Source: Propionibacteriaceae bacterium AM104-82 (GTDB lineage Bacteria; Actinomycetota; Actinomycetes; Propionibacteriales; Propionibacteriaceae). From it: a DNA stretch of 64,000 nt. Under the pieces are notes generated by a model. It saw nothing but the letters and a program-made list of their open reading frames with translations, ran no database searches and was not told the origin of the DNA. A program made the position numbers and the translations under genes. Position 1 is the stretch's first letter. Every line of letters begins with the position of its first letter. Shown here piece by piece: positions 16,241 to 23,951 of the stretch. The DNA lies in contig JAQDQK010000002.1 of the NCBI GenBank assembly GCA_027658995.1, positions 1 to 64,000 on the forward strand. The letters are read 5' to 3'.

Positions 16241-17814
16241 CACATGATCTCCTCAAGCTTGCGGGTCTGGCGGAAGCCGAGCCACGAGATGAAGCCGACC
16301 ACCACGAAGATCGTGATCGACATGGCGCTGGCGAGGCCGTACTGCTTGTTGCCACCCTCGAAGGCAATGGCGTAGACCATCGAGATCAGGATGTCGGTCT
16401 CACCGATCGGGGCGGGCGCCCCTGGGTAGTTGGGCCCGCCGCCGGTGAGCATGTAGATCAGCGAGAAGTTGTTGAAGTTGAACGCGAAGCTGGAGATCAG
16501 CAGCGGGGCAACCGAGACAAGCAGCAGCGGCAGGTTGATGGAGAAGAACCGTCGCAGGGGGCCCGCGCCGTCCATCACGGCCGCCTCCTGCAACTCGCCC
16601 GGGATGGACTGCAGCGCGCCGGTGGTGACCAGGAACATGTACGGGAAGCCGAGCCACAGGTTCACCCCGAGGATGGCGAGCTTCGCGAGCGTCCCGTCTC
16701 CCAACCAGTCGATGCTGGCTCCTCCGAGCAGCACCTGGTTCATGAAGCCGAAGTCCTTGTTCAGGAGACCCCTCCAGACGAGCGCCGCGAGGAACCCCGG
16801 GAACGCGTAGGGAAGGATGAACATGGCCCGGTAGAAGGTGCGACCCTTGACCCGCTTGTCGTTGAACACGACGGCGAGGATCAGGCCGAGGGCGAAGGTG
16901 GTCAGCACCGAGAGGATCGCGAAGGCGAAGGTCCACACGAGCGACTTGAGGAACGGCCCGCTGAGTCGCGAGTCGGTGAACATCTGCTTGAAGTTGTCGA
17001 ACCCGACCACGACACGCCAGCCGGGGGTCAGCGTCGAGCCGTCGTCGGCGACGAACTCGCCGCGCTTCTCGTCGGCGTGGAAGACCTTGCCGTCCTGGTT
17101 GGTGAAGGTGTCGGCGGTCTCGTCGTAGGTGAGCAGCGACTTCGCGACGTAGGCGAAGGTCGCGTTGTCTGTGCGCAGCCAGCCGTCGTTGGGGTCGTCG
17201 GTCATCGAGACGCGCAGTCCGAGGACCTCGTCCTGGCGTTGCTGGATCTCTCCGAGGTTCAGCACCTTCGCGCCGGGCGCCTCGGTGATCTTGTCCCCGG
17301 CGACGGTCGCGTCGCCGACGCCCTGCAGCGGCTGGGTCGCGCTGCCGATCTTCGCCTCGCCGTCCTGGACGATGCCGAACTCGATCTCGCCGTCGCGGTC
17401 GAGCACCGTGACGGGGAACGTGTCGGTTCCCTCGACGCGCCGGTCGGCGGTCTTCATGATCTGGGTGATCGCGGGGCCCTTGGCGTCGTTGTGCCCGTCG
17501 CCGTAGTTGGTGAACGCCACGTAGGCGGTGTTGACCATCACGTAGACCTGGAACACCATCAGGAAGATCAGGCCGGGGATGAGGTACTTGGCCGGGATCG
17601 CGCGCTTCGTGAAGTAGACGAAGTCGACGACGATCAGGGTGATGGCAAGAAAGGCGAGGACTCCCCATTCCTGTTGGCCGTAGGCGGCCATGATCCCGTA
17701 GAGCCCGAAGGCGTTGACGAGCATCATCAGGACGAGCTTCACATAGAAGCCTGGGCGCGAGATGTCGCGCGCGTGGGAGAGCCTCGGCGACTGCTTGGTC
17801 GGAGTGCTACTCAC
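16240..17814 (-). CDS. malF: Maltose/maltodextrin ABC transporter permease MalF
   Basis: First membrane subunit of the importer, 524 residues. After three N-terminal helices the motif YVAFTNYGDGHN leads into a long extracytoplasmic region (about residues 95-275, with a charged stretch and no helices), comparable to the P2 loop of E. coli MalF that touches MalE. The core helices follow, with the EAA motif GELQEAAVMDGAGPLRRF. GTG 17814 is the start. An 86-base gap with a hairpin separates it from malE. The extended loop makes it much longer than the roughly 300-residue permeases usual in Gram-positive sugar importers. Confidence 0.93.
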   Translation of the reverse strand: MSSTPTKQSPRLSHARDISRPGFYVKLVLMMLVNAFGLYGIMAAYGQQEWGVLAFLAITLIVVDFVYFTKRAIPAKYLIPGLIFLMVFQVYVMVNTAYVAFTNYGDGHNDAKGPAITQIMKTADRRVEGTDTFPVTVLDRDGEIEFGIVQDGEAKIGSATQPLQGVGDATVAGDKITEAPGAKVLNLGEIQQRQDEVLGLRVSMTDDPNDGWLRTDNATFAYVAKSLLTYDETADTFTNQDGKVFHADEKRGEFVADDGSTLTPGWRVVVGFDNFKQMFTDSRLSGPFLKSLVWTFAFAILSVLTTFALGLILAVVFNDKRVKGRTFYRAMFILPYAFPGFLAALVWRGLLNKDFGFMNQVLLGGASIDWLGDGTLAKLAILGVNLWLGFPYMFLVTTGALQSIPGELQEAAVMDGAGPLRRFFSINLPLLLVSVAPLLISSFAFNFNNFSLIYMLTGGGPNYPGAPAPIGETDILISMVYAIAFEGGNKQYGLASAMSITIFVVVGFISWLGFRQTRKLEEIM

Positions 17815-17841
17815 AAGTCATTCCTTCGCTTCGTTGCGATG

Positions 17842-17877
17842 ACTGGGGGCCGGGGCCAGATGGCGCCGACCCCCAGT
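17842..17877 (-). other. Hairpin between malE and malF, probable attenuator
   Basis: ACTGGGGG (17842-17849) pairs perfectly with CCCCCAGT (17870-17877) and the enclosed sequence can extend the stem (CGG with CCG). It lies just after the malE stop. Structures here commonly protect the malE part of the message and reduce permease expression so that the binding protein is in excess; that role is assumed by analogy. Confidence 0.6.
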
Positions 17878-17900
17878 ATTGAGCATTAACTAGGACGTTG

Positions 17901-19166
17901 TCAGAACTTGGCCTGGATGTTCTTGACCATCTCGGCCCAAGCGGTGGCCGGATCGGCCTTGCCGGAGATGATGCTCACCTGAGCGCCACCCCAGAACGTC
18001 CACACGGCACCCATCTCGGGGAGCGCGGGCATCGGCTGGCCGTCCTTGCCCGCCTCGGCGAAGCCCTTGAGGATCGGGTCGTCGACCTTGGCGGCGGACT
18101 CGGTCAGCGCGGGCTCGCGGCCACCCAGTTCGTAGAGGGTGTCCTGGGCCTCGGGCGAGGCCATGTACTCGATGAACTGGTTCGCGACGAGAGCGTTCTT
18201 CGACTGCGAGGACAGGTACACGCCCTGGACGCCGAGGAACGGGGCGGCGGGCTGGCCACCGGCCGAGGGAACAGCGAGGACCGAGACGTCGATGCCAGCG
18301 TCCTGGAAGGGCTTGATGTTCCAGGGGCCGGTGATCATGTACGGCGTCTTCTGGTCGAGGAAGGCCTGCTTGGCCTGGTCGCCACCGATGGAGGCCGAGA
18401 CGACCTTCTCGTCGGCGAGCTTCTTCAGGTACTCGGCGAACTTGGTGCCCTCGGGGCCGCCCATGCCGAGCTCAGCGGTGTAGGCACCGGAGGCGTCGGT
18501 CTTGAAGACGGAGGCGCCGAAGGAGGACTGCACCGGGTACAGGTGGTAGGCGTCGCCGTCCGGACCCTGCTGGATGACGATCGGGAAGTCGGCGCCGGAG
18601 ACGGCCTTGCCCTGGGCGACGAGCTCGTCGAAGGTGGCCGGGGTGTCCTTGACCATGCCGTTGTTGCGCACCAGCGCGATGTTCTCGATGGCGTAGGGAA
18701 CGCCGAAGAGCTGGCCGTCGTAGGTGAAGCCCTTGATGGCGAGCTCGTTGAAGCCGGAGGCCTTGTCGCCGAGCTCGACGGGCGAGATGACGCCGTTGGA
18801 CTGCAGGTCGCCGACCCAGTCGTGCGCGCCGACGATGAGGTCGGGGCCCTCGCCGGTGGGGGCCTGGGCGATGAAGTCGGTCTTGATGTCCTGCGACGGC
18901 TTCTGGACGACGTCCAGGGCCACGCCGGTGGACTTGGTGAACGACTCGCCAAGCGTCTTGAATGCGTCGATGCGGGTCTCGTCGACCCACACCGTCAGGC
19001 TGCCCGAGCCGGCGGGAGCCGAGGCGTCGGGGCTGGCAGCCGGGCTGGCCGGGGTGGTAGCGCCGGTCGCGGCCGGGGAGCCGGTGTTCGAGGGGGTGCC
19101 ACCGCCACAGGCGGCCAGCGACAGGGTAAGCCCGGCCGCTGCGACGGCGATAAGGCTCTTGCGCAT
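17901..19166 (-). CDS. malE: Maltose/maltodextrin-binding lipoprotein MalE
   Basis: Extracellular substrate-binding lipoprotein (SBP family 1). The 421-residue precursor has a lipoprotein signal with lipobox LAAC, lipidation at C20, then a Gly/Pro/Thr/Ala-rich tether (residues 21-55) and the bilobed binding domain starting SLTVWVDETR. The segment YDGQLFGVPYAIENIALVRN and the GPWNIKPF motif are typical of maltose-binding proteins. ATG 19166 is preceded by AAGGAG. Its promoter overlaps TTGCAA-type operators in the gap with the LacI regulator. The specific sugar (maltose, maltodextrin, other alpha-glucosides) is inferred from the neighbouring GH13 enzyme. Confidence 0.93.
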   Translation of the reverse strand: MRKSLIAVAAAGLTLSLAACGGGTPSNTGSPAATGATTPASPAASPDASAPAGSGSLTVWVDETRIDAFKTLGESFTKSTGVALDVVQKPSQDIKTDFIAQAPTGEGPDLIVGAHDWVGDLQSNGVISPVELGDKASGFNELAIKGFTYDGQLFGVPYAIENIALVRNNGMVKDTPATFDELVAQGKAVSGADFPIVIQQGPDGDAYHLYPVQSSFGASVFKTDASGAYTAELGMGGPEGTKFAEYLKKLADEKVVSASIGGDQAKQAFLDQKTPYMITGPWNIKPFQDAGIDVSVLAVPSAGGQPAAPFLGVQGVYLSSQSKNALVANQFIEYMASPEAQDTLYELGGREPALTESAAKVDDPILKGFAEAGKDGQPMPALPEMGAVWTFWGGAQVSIISGKADPATAWAEMVKNIQAKF

Positions 19167-19216
19167 GTGCTTCTCCTTGTTCGTCCGGGCCGCTTCAGTG
19201 CCACCCGTGTGGACTC

Positions 19217-19244
19217 ATCGTAACGAATTTTGCAAAGCTTGCAA
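19217..19244 (-). promoter_or_regulatory. malE promoter overlapping a LacI-type operator
   Basis: Read on the minus strand, TTGCAA (19244-19239) as -35, a 16-base spacer and TACGAT (19222-19217) as -10 form a good promoter. The -35 is part of the near-palindrome TTGCAAGCTTTGCAA, with a further TTGCA just upstream (19250-19254). The pattern resembles the CTTGCAG-type sites bound by the Streptomyces MalR repressor. The adjacent LacI protein is the natural binder. Confidence 0.65.
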
Positions 19245-19372
19245 CTAGATTGCATAACAAATTGATAACGGATCCCGACGCCCCATTCGGCTCCAACAAG
19301 CATCGTCAACAGCCGATGACGGCGCATCCTCCGAAGACAGCAGTGGATTAACCGCAAGAGTCTTGGAAATTC

Positions 19373-19401
19373 CTGCAACACTCTTGCAAGCTGTGTACAG
19401 T
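19373..19401 (+). promoter_or_regulatory. Promoter of the LacI-family gene with operator half-sites
   Basis: CTGCAA (19373-19378), 17-base spacer, TACAGT (19396-19401) fits a promoter. CTTGCAAG (19383-19390) lies inside the spacer and CTGCAAG (19403-19409) just after the -10, so the same half-site seen before malE recurs here. This suggests autoregulation by the LacI protein. Confidence 0.5.
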
Positions 19402-19459
19402 TCTGCAAGCATGGCATCACGCCACACGGTTGGACCGAGCTCGACGGAGAGGAGAAGCC

Positions 19460-20458
19460 GTGATCCCCACGCGCCTCAAGCTGGCCGACATCGCCGAACT
19501 GGCAGGCGTCTCGACGGCGACCGTCTCGCGCGTCTTCAACGACAAGCCCGGCGTCGCGGAGGCGACCAGGGCTAGCGTGATGGCCGCCATGGAGAGCCTC
19601 GGCCACAACCACACCCATGACCCCGGCGCCCATGACCACGAGGCCCGGATCGCCGTGATGGTGCCCGAACTCGGCAACCCGACCTTCGCCGCCTTCGCCA
19701 ACGAGCTGGCGCTGCAGCTGGCGGCGGCGGGCCAGCACATGTTCCTCTGCTCCTCCGGCCCCGGAGGGATGACAGAGGAGCAGTACCTCGACACGCTGCT
19801 CGGCATCGACGTCGCGGGCCTGATCTCGGTCTCTGGAAGCCTCGCCGACTCGCTGGCCGCTCCGGACCAGTACCAGCGGCTGATCGCCGCTGGCGTGCCC
19901 GCCGTCTTCATCAACGCGCACGACCCGCGCGTGACCGGCGCCTTCTTCTCCTGTTCGGACGCCGAGGCGATCTCCTCATCCGTTGCACACCTGCGCTCGC
20001 TCGGCCACACCAGGATCGGGCTGTCCGTCGGCCAGCAGCGCTACCAGCCGACGCAGCGCAAGATCCGCGCCTTCGTCGCGCAGGGGCTCCCCAGCGAGAG
20101 CGTCGTGTCGACGATCTTCAGCGTCGAGGGGGGCCAGGCTGCGGCGAGCAGGCTGCTCGACACCGGGCACACCGCCATCGTGTGCGGCTCCGACATGATG
20201 GCGCTGGGCGCCATCCGCGAGGCCCGCACCCGCGGGCTCGAGGTGCCGCGCGACCTCTCGGTGGTCGGCTACGACGACTCGTCCCTGATGGCGTTCACCG
20301 ACCCGGCGCTGACCACCGTCCGGCAACCCGTCTCCGCGATGTGCAAGGCCGCCGTCGACGCCCTGCTGGCCAGCATCGAAGGTCAGCACATCGACTCGAC
20401 CGAGATGCTCTTCCACCCCGACCTCGTCATCCGCCAATCGACAGGACCAGTGACATGA
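19460..20458 (+). CDS. LacI-family repressor of the maltose/alpha-glucoside genes
   Basis: Transcription repressor of 332 residues. Residues 6-50 form the LacI helix-turn-helix and hinge (LKLADIAELAGVSTATVSRVFNDKPGVAEATR), followed by a His-rich linker and a periplasmic-binding-protein-like effector domain (RIAVMVPELGNPTFAAF, LSVVGYDDSSLMAFTDPALTTVRQP). GTG 19460 is chosen because GAGGAG lies seven bases upstream and the helix-turn-helix begins right after; the frame open from 19430 is less likely. It is divergent from malE and overlaps the GH13 gene by four bases, so it is probably the repressor of both arms, released by maltose or a related sugar. A MalR-like role is inferred from position. 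Confidence 0.9.
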   Translation: MIPTRLKLADIAELAGVSTATVSRVFNDKPGVAEATRASVMAAMESLGHNHTHDPGAHDHEARIAVMVPELGNPTFAAFANELALQLAAAGQHMFLCSSGPGGMTEEQYLDTLLGIDVAGLISVSGSLADSLAAPDQYQRLIAAGVPAVFINAHDPRVTGAFFSCSDAEAISSSVAHLRSLGHTRIGLSVGQQRYQPTQRKIRAFVAQGLPSESVVSTIFSVEGGQAAASRLLDTGHTAIVCGSDMMALGAIREARTRGLEVPRDLSVVGYDDSSLMAFTDPALTTVRQPVSAMCKAAVDALLASIEGQHIDSTEMLFHPDLVIRQSTGPVT

Positions 20459-22077
20459 CCGCTGAGTGGTGGCGCGACGCCGTCATTTACCAGATCTACC
20501 CCCGCTCCTTCGCCGACTCCAACGGCGACGGCTACGGCGACCTTCCCGGCGCCATCGAGAAGCTCCCCTACCTGAGCGAACTCGGCGTGGACGCGATCTG
20601 GCTCTCCCCGATCTACACCTCCCCGATGGCCGACGCCGGATACGACGTGGCCGACTACGAGAACGTCGACGCCATGTTCGGCAACATCGCCGACGCGGAC
20701 GCCCTGATCACGGCCGCCCACGGACTCGGCATCAAGGTCATCCTCGACCTGGTTCCCAACCACACCTCCGACGAACACCGCTGGTTCCAGGCCGCCATCG
20801 CCGCGGAGCCCGGCTCCCCCGAGCGCGACTACTACCTGTTCCGCGACGGCCTCGGCGAGGACGGCAGCATCCGCCCCAACAACTGGACCTCCGTGTTCGG
20901 AGGCAAGGGCTGGACCCGGCTGACCCGCCCCGACGGCACCCCCGAGCAGTGGTACCTCCACCTGTTCGACGTCAAGCAGCCCGACCTCGACTGGTCGAGC
21001 GAGAAGGTCCGCGAGGGCTTCGACAACATCCTGCGTTTCTGGCTGGACAAGGGCGTCGACGGGTTCCGCATCGACGTGGCCCACTCCCTCGTCAAGGCCG
21101 ACGGCCTGCCCGACTGGGACCACGAGGCCGCGCTGCTCAGCGGCGAGACCGGCCCCATGTGGGACCAGGACGGCGTGCACGACGTGTACCGCCGCTGGCG
21201 CAGGATCCTCGACAGCTACGAGGGTGACCGCTCGCTCGTGGCCGAGGCGTGGGTCGCCGACCCGACGCGGCTGGCCAACTACCTGCGTCCAGACGAGATG
21301 CACACCGCATTCAACTTCGAGTTCCTCGACTCCCGCTGGAACGCGCAGGCCTACCGCGACGTGATCACCAAGACGATGGCTGCCGACCGCGCCGTCGGCG
21401 CGCCGACCACCTGGGTGCTCAGCAACCACGACGTGGTGCGCCACGTCAGCCGCTTCGGCCTGCAGGATCCGGGCGCCTCGCACGAGGGCCTCGGCCAGCG
21501 CGACGAGCAGCCCGACAACGAGATCGGCACCCGCCGCGCCCGCGCCGCGACGCTGATGATGCTCGCGCTGCCCGGCTCCGCGTACCTGTACCAGGGCGAG
21601 GAACTCGGCCTGCCCGAGCACACCACGCTCGACGACTCGCTGCGCCAGGATCCCACCTGGTTCCGCTCCGAGTTCACCCGCGTCGGCCGCGACGGCTGCC
21701 GCATCCCGATGCCGTGGAATGCCGACGCCCCCGGGCTCGGCTTCTCCCCCAACGGCCAGACCTGGCTGCCCCAGCCCGAGTCGTACCGCGACCTCGCGGC
21801 GGACCGGCAGATGGAGACCCCCGGCTCGACGTGGCGGCTGTACCACGACGCGCTCGCGATGCGGAAGGACCTCGGCCTTGGCCGCGGCACCCTCGAATGG
21901 GTCGACGGCCCCGACACGCTGGTGGCCTTCGACAACGGCGACGTGCGCGTGATGACCAACGTGCTGGGCGACGAGGTCGCGCTGCCCGAGGGCTACCGGG
22001 TGATCGCCTCAAGCGTCGAGTTGGACGGCGACGTGCTGCCGACCGACACCACCGTGTGGCTGACACCGGTCAACTGA
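20455..22077 (+). CDS. GH13 alpha-glucosidase (oligo-alpha-glucosidase type)
   Basis: Cytosolic glycoside hydrolase family 13 enzyme, 540 residues, expected to split imported maltose or short alpha-glucosides to glucose. The catalytic triad is D207 (GFRIDVAH), E264 (LVAEAW) and D326 (LSNHDVVRH); conserved regions AGYDVADYEN, DLVPNHTS and the QGEELGLPE segment are intact. There is no signal peptide. ATG 20455 overlaps the stop of the LacI gene (ATGA), so regulator and enzyme are translationally coupled. Region II and the DLVPNHTS motif suit alpha-1,4/alpha-1,6-glucosidases; trehalose or sucrose hydrolysis cannot be excluded. Confidence 0.92.
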   Translation: MTAEWWRDAVIYQIYPRSFADSNGDGYGDLPGAIEKLPYLSELGVDAIWLSPIYTSPMADAGYDVADYENVDAMFGNIADADALITAAHGLGIKVILDLVPNHTSDEHRWFQAAIAAEPGSPERDYYLFRDGLGEDGSIRPNNWTSVFGGKGWTRLTRPDGTPEQWYLHLFDVKQPDLDWSSEKVREGFDNILRFWLDKGVDGFRIDVAHSLVKADGLPDWDHEAALLSGETGPMWDQDGVHDVYRRWRRILDSYEGDRSLVAEAWVADPTRLANYLRPDEMHTAFNFEFLDSRWNAQAYRDVITKTMAADRAVGAPTTWVLSNHDVVRHVSRFGLQDPGASHEGLGQRDEQPDNEIGTRRARAATLMMLALPGSAYLYQGEELGLPEHTTLDDSLRQDPTWFRSEFTRVGRDGCRIPMPWNADAPGLGFSPNGQTWLPQPESYRDLAADRQMETPGSTWRLYHDALAMRKDLGLGRGTLEWVDGPDTLVAFDNGDVRVMTNVLGDEVALPEGYRVIASSVELDGDVLPTDTTVWLTPVN

Positions 22078-22111
22078 CGCCGGTTCGCCGACGCTGAGGT
22101 GAGGCGCCTTG

Positions 22112-22147
22112 TGCCCTGCGGCTATGCTGAATGCGAGCCGCAGGGCA
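22112..22147 (+). promoter_or_regulatory. Perfect inverted repeat around a possible ptsH -10 box
   Basis: TGCCCTGCGGCT (22112-22123) is repeated in perfect inverted form at 22136-22147, a 12-base stem with a 12-base loop. TATGCT (22123-22128), a good -10 match, lies at the edge of the loop, 52 bases before the ptsH ATG. It may be an operator framing the promoter, or the terminator of the maltose genes with the -10 match by chance. Confidence 0.5.
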
Positions 22148-22180
22148 ACGTCGCCCGCCCGAAGTTGAGGAGTCCCGAAC

Positions 22181-22435
22181 ATGCCGAGCAAGACCGTCGT
22201 GGTGGGGTCGACCGTCGGGCTGCACGCCCGTCCAGCAGCCCTGATCGCCGCCGCGGCCGGTGAGTTCGACGACGACATCTTCCTCTCCGTCGACGGCGAC
22301 GGCGTCGATGCCGCTTCCTCGCTGTTGATCATGACGCTCGGCGCCGAACTGGGCGCAGAGGTCACCGTCGAGTCGGACAACGGGGAGGCCGTCGAGGCCA
22401 TCGCCTCGATGATCGAACAGAACCTCGACGGCTGA
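22181..22435 (+). CDS. ptsH: Phosphocarrier protein HPr
   Basis: Histidine-containing phosphocarrier of the sugar phosphotransferase system, 84 residues. The active-site His15 sits in STVGLHARPAA, the canonical signature. Serine is present at position 46-47 (DAASSLLIMTL), the place of the regulatory Ser46 phosphorylated by HPr kinase in Firmicutes, but the surrounding residues differ from that consensus. GAGGAG precedes the ATG at good spacing. No enzyme I or permease gene is nearby, so it must serve systems encoded elsewhere. The gene converges on the M28 peptidase with three bases between stops. Confidence 0.93.
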   Translation: MPSKTVVVGSTVGLHARPAALIAAAAGEFDDDIFLSVDGDGVDAASSLLIMTLGAELGAEVTVESDNGEAVEAIASMIEQNLDG

Positions 22436-22438
22436 GCC

Positions 22439-23875
22439 TCACCTGTTCGCCAGCAGGTCCTCCACCCCTGCCAGCGACAGCCGGGCGATGTGCCCCCACC
22501 GTTGCCTGACCGCGGGCGTGTTCACCGTCTCCAAGGTGTCGCAGAACGTGTGGTAGCACCGGTCCGCGACCTCCCCGGCGACGCTGCCGAAGCGCCGCGC
22601 CTGCTCGGCCGTGATCTTCTGCACCGACCCGGTGTGCACCCCCACGACGTCGACTCCCCCCAGGATGCGGATCGGCTCGGAGTCGGTCGTCCCGACCAGT
22701 TCGATCAACTCGTAGGCGATGCCGAGACGCTTTCCTGCCTCCTCGAAGCTGCTCAGCGCTGCGCCGTTGCCGAAAAGGCCCAGCACGCCGTTGGGTGAGG
22801 CGACCATGTCGAAGTTCACGTAACTGGAGATCTGGCTCCACTGTCCGGGCGTGCGCGTCTCGGCGAAGGAGATCGAGCCGAGCGCACCCGGCTCCTCCGC
22901 GTCCCAGATCGCCACCCGCAGCCCCTCGGCCCTCCCGTTGGCGGCGAGGCGCTCCGCGAGCGCAAGCACCGTCGCGACCCCCGAGCCGTTGTCGTTTGCG
23001 CCGGGGCTGATCGCGTCGAGGTGTGCCCCCATCATGACGACCTTTGCGTCGCCGGTCCCCGGCCAGGTCGCGAACAGGTTGACCCCCTCGTCGACCTCGT
23101 AGCTGACCCGCGCGCCCATCCGCACCTGCCGCGGTTCCCCGCGCATCGCCTTGACCTGTGCGGCCTGGTCGGGGGCCAGCGACAGCATCAGGAAGTCGGC
23201 GCGCGAGTTGGTCAGCCACTGCGGCGCCCGCCCCTCGGGTTCGGCGACGAGCACTCCCGCGACGCCGACCTTCGTCATGGCGGCGACCTTCTGCTCCAGC
23301 GGGCAGCCGCCGTCCTCGAGGAGGACCACGGACGACGCGAGGGCGTCGAAGTCGCCCTGCGAGCAGCCCTGGGGCGTGGCGGGGAAGCCGAGGGGTGCTG
23401 TGATCGGCTCCCCCTGAGAGGCGCTGCCGCCGAGCGGGGTTCCCATGAGGTCGAGGTCGCCGATCTCCAGCACGAGGTCGGAGGCGCCAACGGACTCGTT
23501 GGAGAGGAAGGTCTCGCGCGTCGTCTCGAAGCCGGCCTGCCGCAGCGTCAGTTCGACGTAGTCGAGGGCGGGCGGATACCCGTTGCCGCCGGTGGTGCGG
23601 TGGCCGTGCCGCTCCGCGATGGTGCTCAGGTTCGTCAGGTGCTCGAAGGCCCGCGCCGAGTCGTCGGTGGTGGCCAGCGGGCCTGGTGTCACGGGCGGCG
23701 GCGCTGCGCTGGGGCGGGTCGTGCTGGGGGCCGCGGTCGCAGTGGGGACGGCGGCGCTGACGGGCGCGCTCGGCAGGTTCCATCCGGCGCTGGGGGTCGG
23801 CCGCTGCTCGGGCGTGCCGGTGCATGCGGTGATGGCCAGGCAGGCAAGCGCTAGTGCTGGGAGTCGACGACGCAT
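22439..23875 (-). CDS. M28-family metallopeptidase lipoprotein, divergent copy
   Basis: Secreted, membrane-anchored zinc peptidase of the M28 (aminopeptidase S/Y-like) family. The 478-residue precursor has lipobox ITAC with C18, a long Pro/Ala/Thr tether (20-70), a protease-associated insert (about 150-255) and the peptidase core. Predicted zinc ligands are H285 (GAHLDA), D295 (ANDNGSG), E328 with its neighbour E327 (DAEEPG), D356 (NFDMVAS) and H442 in RCYHTFCDT. It is clearly paralogous to the next gene, but where that copy has SDHAWF this one reads TDSEPI, so substrate choice probably differs. It is likely co-transcribed after aspA and the second M28 gene. Confidence 0.85.
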   Translation of the reverse strand: MRRRLPALALACLAITACTGTPEQRPTPSAGWNLPSAPVSAAVPTATAAPSTTRPSAAPPPVTPGPLATTDDSARAFEHLTNLSTIAERHGHRTTGGNGYPPALDYVELTLRQAGFETTRETFLSNESVGASDLVLEIGDLDLMGTPLGGSASQGEPITAPLGFPATPQGCSQGDFDALASSVVLLEDGGCPLEQKVAAMTKVGVAGVLVAEPEGRAPQWLTNSRADFLMLSLAPDQAAQVKAMRGEPRQVRMGARVSYEVDEGVNLFATWPGTGDAKVVMMGAHLDAISPGANDNGSGVATVLALAERLAANGRAEGLRVAIWDAEEPGALGSISFAETRTPGQWSQISSYVNFDMVASPNGVLGLFGNGAALSSFEEAGKRLGIAYELIELVGTTDSEPIRILGGVDVVGVHTGSVQKITAEQARRFGSVAGEVADRCYHTFCDTLETVNTPAVRQRWGHIARLSLAGVEDLLANR

Positions 23876-23951
23876 CGCACCAGTCTGGCCCCGGGGTCGT
23901 CCACCGGCGCCGTTCCCCTGCTCGGCCGCGACGCGGATCCTGTCCGAACGG

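Noticed and set aside
16219..17889. Long plus-strand open frame opposite malF
   Set aside because: Antisense shadow of malF with no domain signature.
20383..21846. Minus-strand open frame opposite the GH13 gene
   Set aside because: Mirror of a conserved enzyme with intact catalytic residues; no independent evidence.
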